Part shown: positions 17,892-18,720 of the stretch, in pieces
How positions within the stretch are numbered: the stretch's first letter is position 1
Layout: every line of letters starts with the position of its first letter
Assembly: GCF_004359215.1 (NCBI RefSeq)
Contig: NC_090614.1
Location: 4,501,541 to 4,520,260 of the forward strand
Direction of reading: 5' to 3'
DNA from: Bremia lactucae
Lineage: Eukaryota; Oomycota; Peronosporomycetes; Peronosporales; Peronosporaceae
DNA length: 18,720 nucleotides
Notes under the pieces: generated by a model
What the model was told of the DNA's origin: nothing
Databases searched by the model: none
The model's input: only the letters and a program-made list of their open reading frames with translations
Position numbers and translations under genes: made by a program

Positions 17892-17913
17892 TGTAACGGT
17901 ACACCCCGTTACA
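17892..17913. repeat. LTR terminal inverted motif
   Basis: TGTAACGG at the left and CCGTTACA at the right are inverted copies around GTACACCC-like DNA. The motif matches the ends of the LTRs at 428 and 18264. Because the motif is nearly its own reverse complement, it may be the end of a plus-strand LTR or the start of a minus-strand one; the orientation cannot be decided. Confidence 0.55.
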
Positions 17914-18263
17914 TTACTAAAACTTCGCTAATGTATGAGAGCAAGGCGTTTGTGCGTGAATAGCGTCTCGCATTTTTTAAGATGCTAATTTTGGCAGCAT
18001 TTGTTCAGCATTGACAGCTAACAGTAAAAAGTACCGTTGTGTGAATCAATCAACTTGTTCGAGATATTTCAAGTAGCGACTTTGACTTTGGACGTCCCGG
18101 GGGGGTGCAAGCAAGGGTAATTTAGCGACATATGCAGCAATATTTAATGTGAAAGGCCATCATTTCACATACTACTTCTGGTCTCAATTTCGTTTGAACG
18201 GTAGCCCACATTAACGATTTGCTCAAGTTTGCGTCTTGAGATCCTTCAAGACTAGATGCTAGA
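17914..18263. other. Interval between LTR ends, nothing recognised
   Basis: About 350 bases between two LTR termini. No open frame of note, RNA gene or known repeat was recognised. A run of eight G near 18100 is the only compositional oddity. It may be original flanking DNA into which the elements inserted. Confidence 0.4.
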
Positions 18264-18448
18264 TGTTACGGGGTGTATCGTTACATAAAATTAACACTAA
18301 AAGGTTGTTAATTAATATTATCTAAAAAGGTAGATAATATTTGGAGGAAATTACTTTATATAGTAATATCCTGAATTTTTACCCATAAATAGGTATAGAC
18401 CATTATGTCTATTTATTCCGCAGACTAATCAGCTGTAGAAGTAATCAA
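18264..18448 (-). repeat. Gypsy LTR, 3' portion, minus orientation
   Basis: The reverse complement ends CGATACACCCCGTAACA at 18264 and matches bases about 240-428 throughout, including GATTAGTCTGCGGAATAAAT and the hairpins. The rest of the LTR is in the assembly gap. The RNase H fragment beyond the gap is also on the minus strand, so this is most simply its 3' LTR. Confidence 0.75.
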
Positions 18449-18548
18449 NNNNNNNNNNNNNNNNNNNNNNNNNNNNNNNNNNNNNNNNNNNNNNNNNNNN
18501 NNNNNNNNNNNNNNNNNNNNNNNNNNNNNNNNNNNNNNNNNNNNNNNN
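18449..18548. other. Assembly gap, 100 N
   Basis: Exactly 100 N, the customary placeholder for a scaffold gap of unknown length. The true distance is unknown; it probably hides the LTR start and the integrase of the minus-strand element. Confidence 0.95.
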
Positions 18549-18720
18549 TCAGTGCATATTTCATGACAAGAAGTTCCTTGTCATGCACTGTGTAATTGCG
18601 TTCAGCTGGTTGCAGCTGACGCGATTGGTAACAGACGACGCGCTCCGCGCCATCTGTATCGTATTGCATTAACGCACAGCCGATTGCGAAATCACTGGCG
18701 TCACAGACCACATGGAATGG
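18549..18720 (-). CDS. Gypsy pol fragment, RNase H domain (partial at both ends)
   Basis: The minus strand is open across the fragment and reads FHVVCDASDFAIGCALMQYD from the window edge, then DGAERVVCYQSRQLQPAERN and HDKELLVMKYAL into the gap. DASD holds the first catalytic Asp of the Gypsy RNase H. The sequence is close to the decayed RNase H at 10.57 kb (CDASDFAFGCAL, YDTDGANRVV) but has no break, so this copy seems younger. The real protein begins outside the window. Confidence 0.85.

Noticed and set aside
1..18720. CRISPR array, tRNA, rRNA or bacterial operon signals
   Set aside because: No regularly spaced direct repeats, cloverleaf or rRNA-like segments were seen; introns and eukaryotic gene families exclude a bacterial source.

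Overview
The window looks like nuclear DNA of an oomycete, most likely of the Phytophthora/downy mildew group. The evidence is a mitochondrial-type C4 5-aminolevulinate synthase, compact genes with at most two very short introns, a match to the oomycete Inr-type core promoter just before the GET3 start codon, and chromodomain-bearing Gypsy LTR retrotransposons whose LTRs end in CCCCGTTACA. The organism call is an inference; no rRNA or tRNA marker is present.

Layout. 1-790: partial plus-strand LTR and the 5' end of a decayed gag. 834-6591: an island of four housekeeping genes, namely an HDHD3-like HAD hydrolase (-), 5-aminolevulinate synthase (-), the GET3/ASNA1 tail-anchored-protein ATPase (+, three exons) and a YJU2/CCDC94 splicing factor (-). 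GET3 and YJU2 converge, with 71 bp between their stop codons. About 6900-13090: a decayed plus-strand Gypsy element in the order LTR, gag with zinc knuckle, protease, RT, RNase H, integrase, chromodomain. 13970-15110: a minus-strand RNase H/integrase remnant of a second Gypsy lineage. About 15192-17547: the 3' part of a minus-strand Gypsy element, with integrase C-terminus, chromodomain, a long 3' region, a polypurine tract and an LTR. 17531-17790: a zinc-knuckle tail and a triplicated GTGTCCT motif. 17892-18720: LTR ends, an assembly gap and an intact RNase H fragment on the minus strand.

The four genes serve unrelated processes (haem synthesis, membrane-protein targeting, splicing, an unassigned phosphatase-like activity) and form no operon; their clustering reflects a gene island among repeats.

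The observation most worth following is that, in both Gypsy copies retaining a chromodomain (12.9-13.1 kb on plus, 16.65-16.86 kb on minus), the opposite strand carries a long, largely open, coiled-coil-like reading frame. It starts between the chromodomain and the expected 3' LTR and runs back over the linker towards the integrase. In the second copy about 1 kb of non-pol sequence separates the pol stop from the polypurine tract, and this is where the antisense frame begins. This could be an antisense accessory gene of oomycete Gypsy elements, but an artefact of complementary codons has not been excluded.
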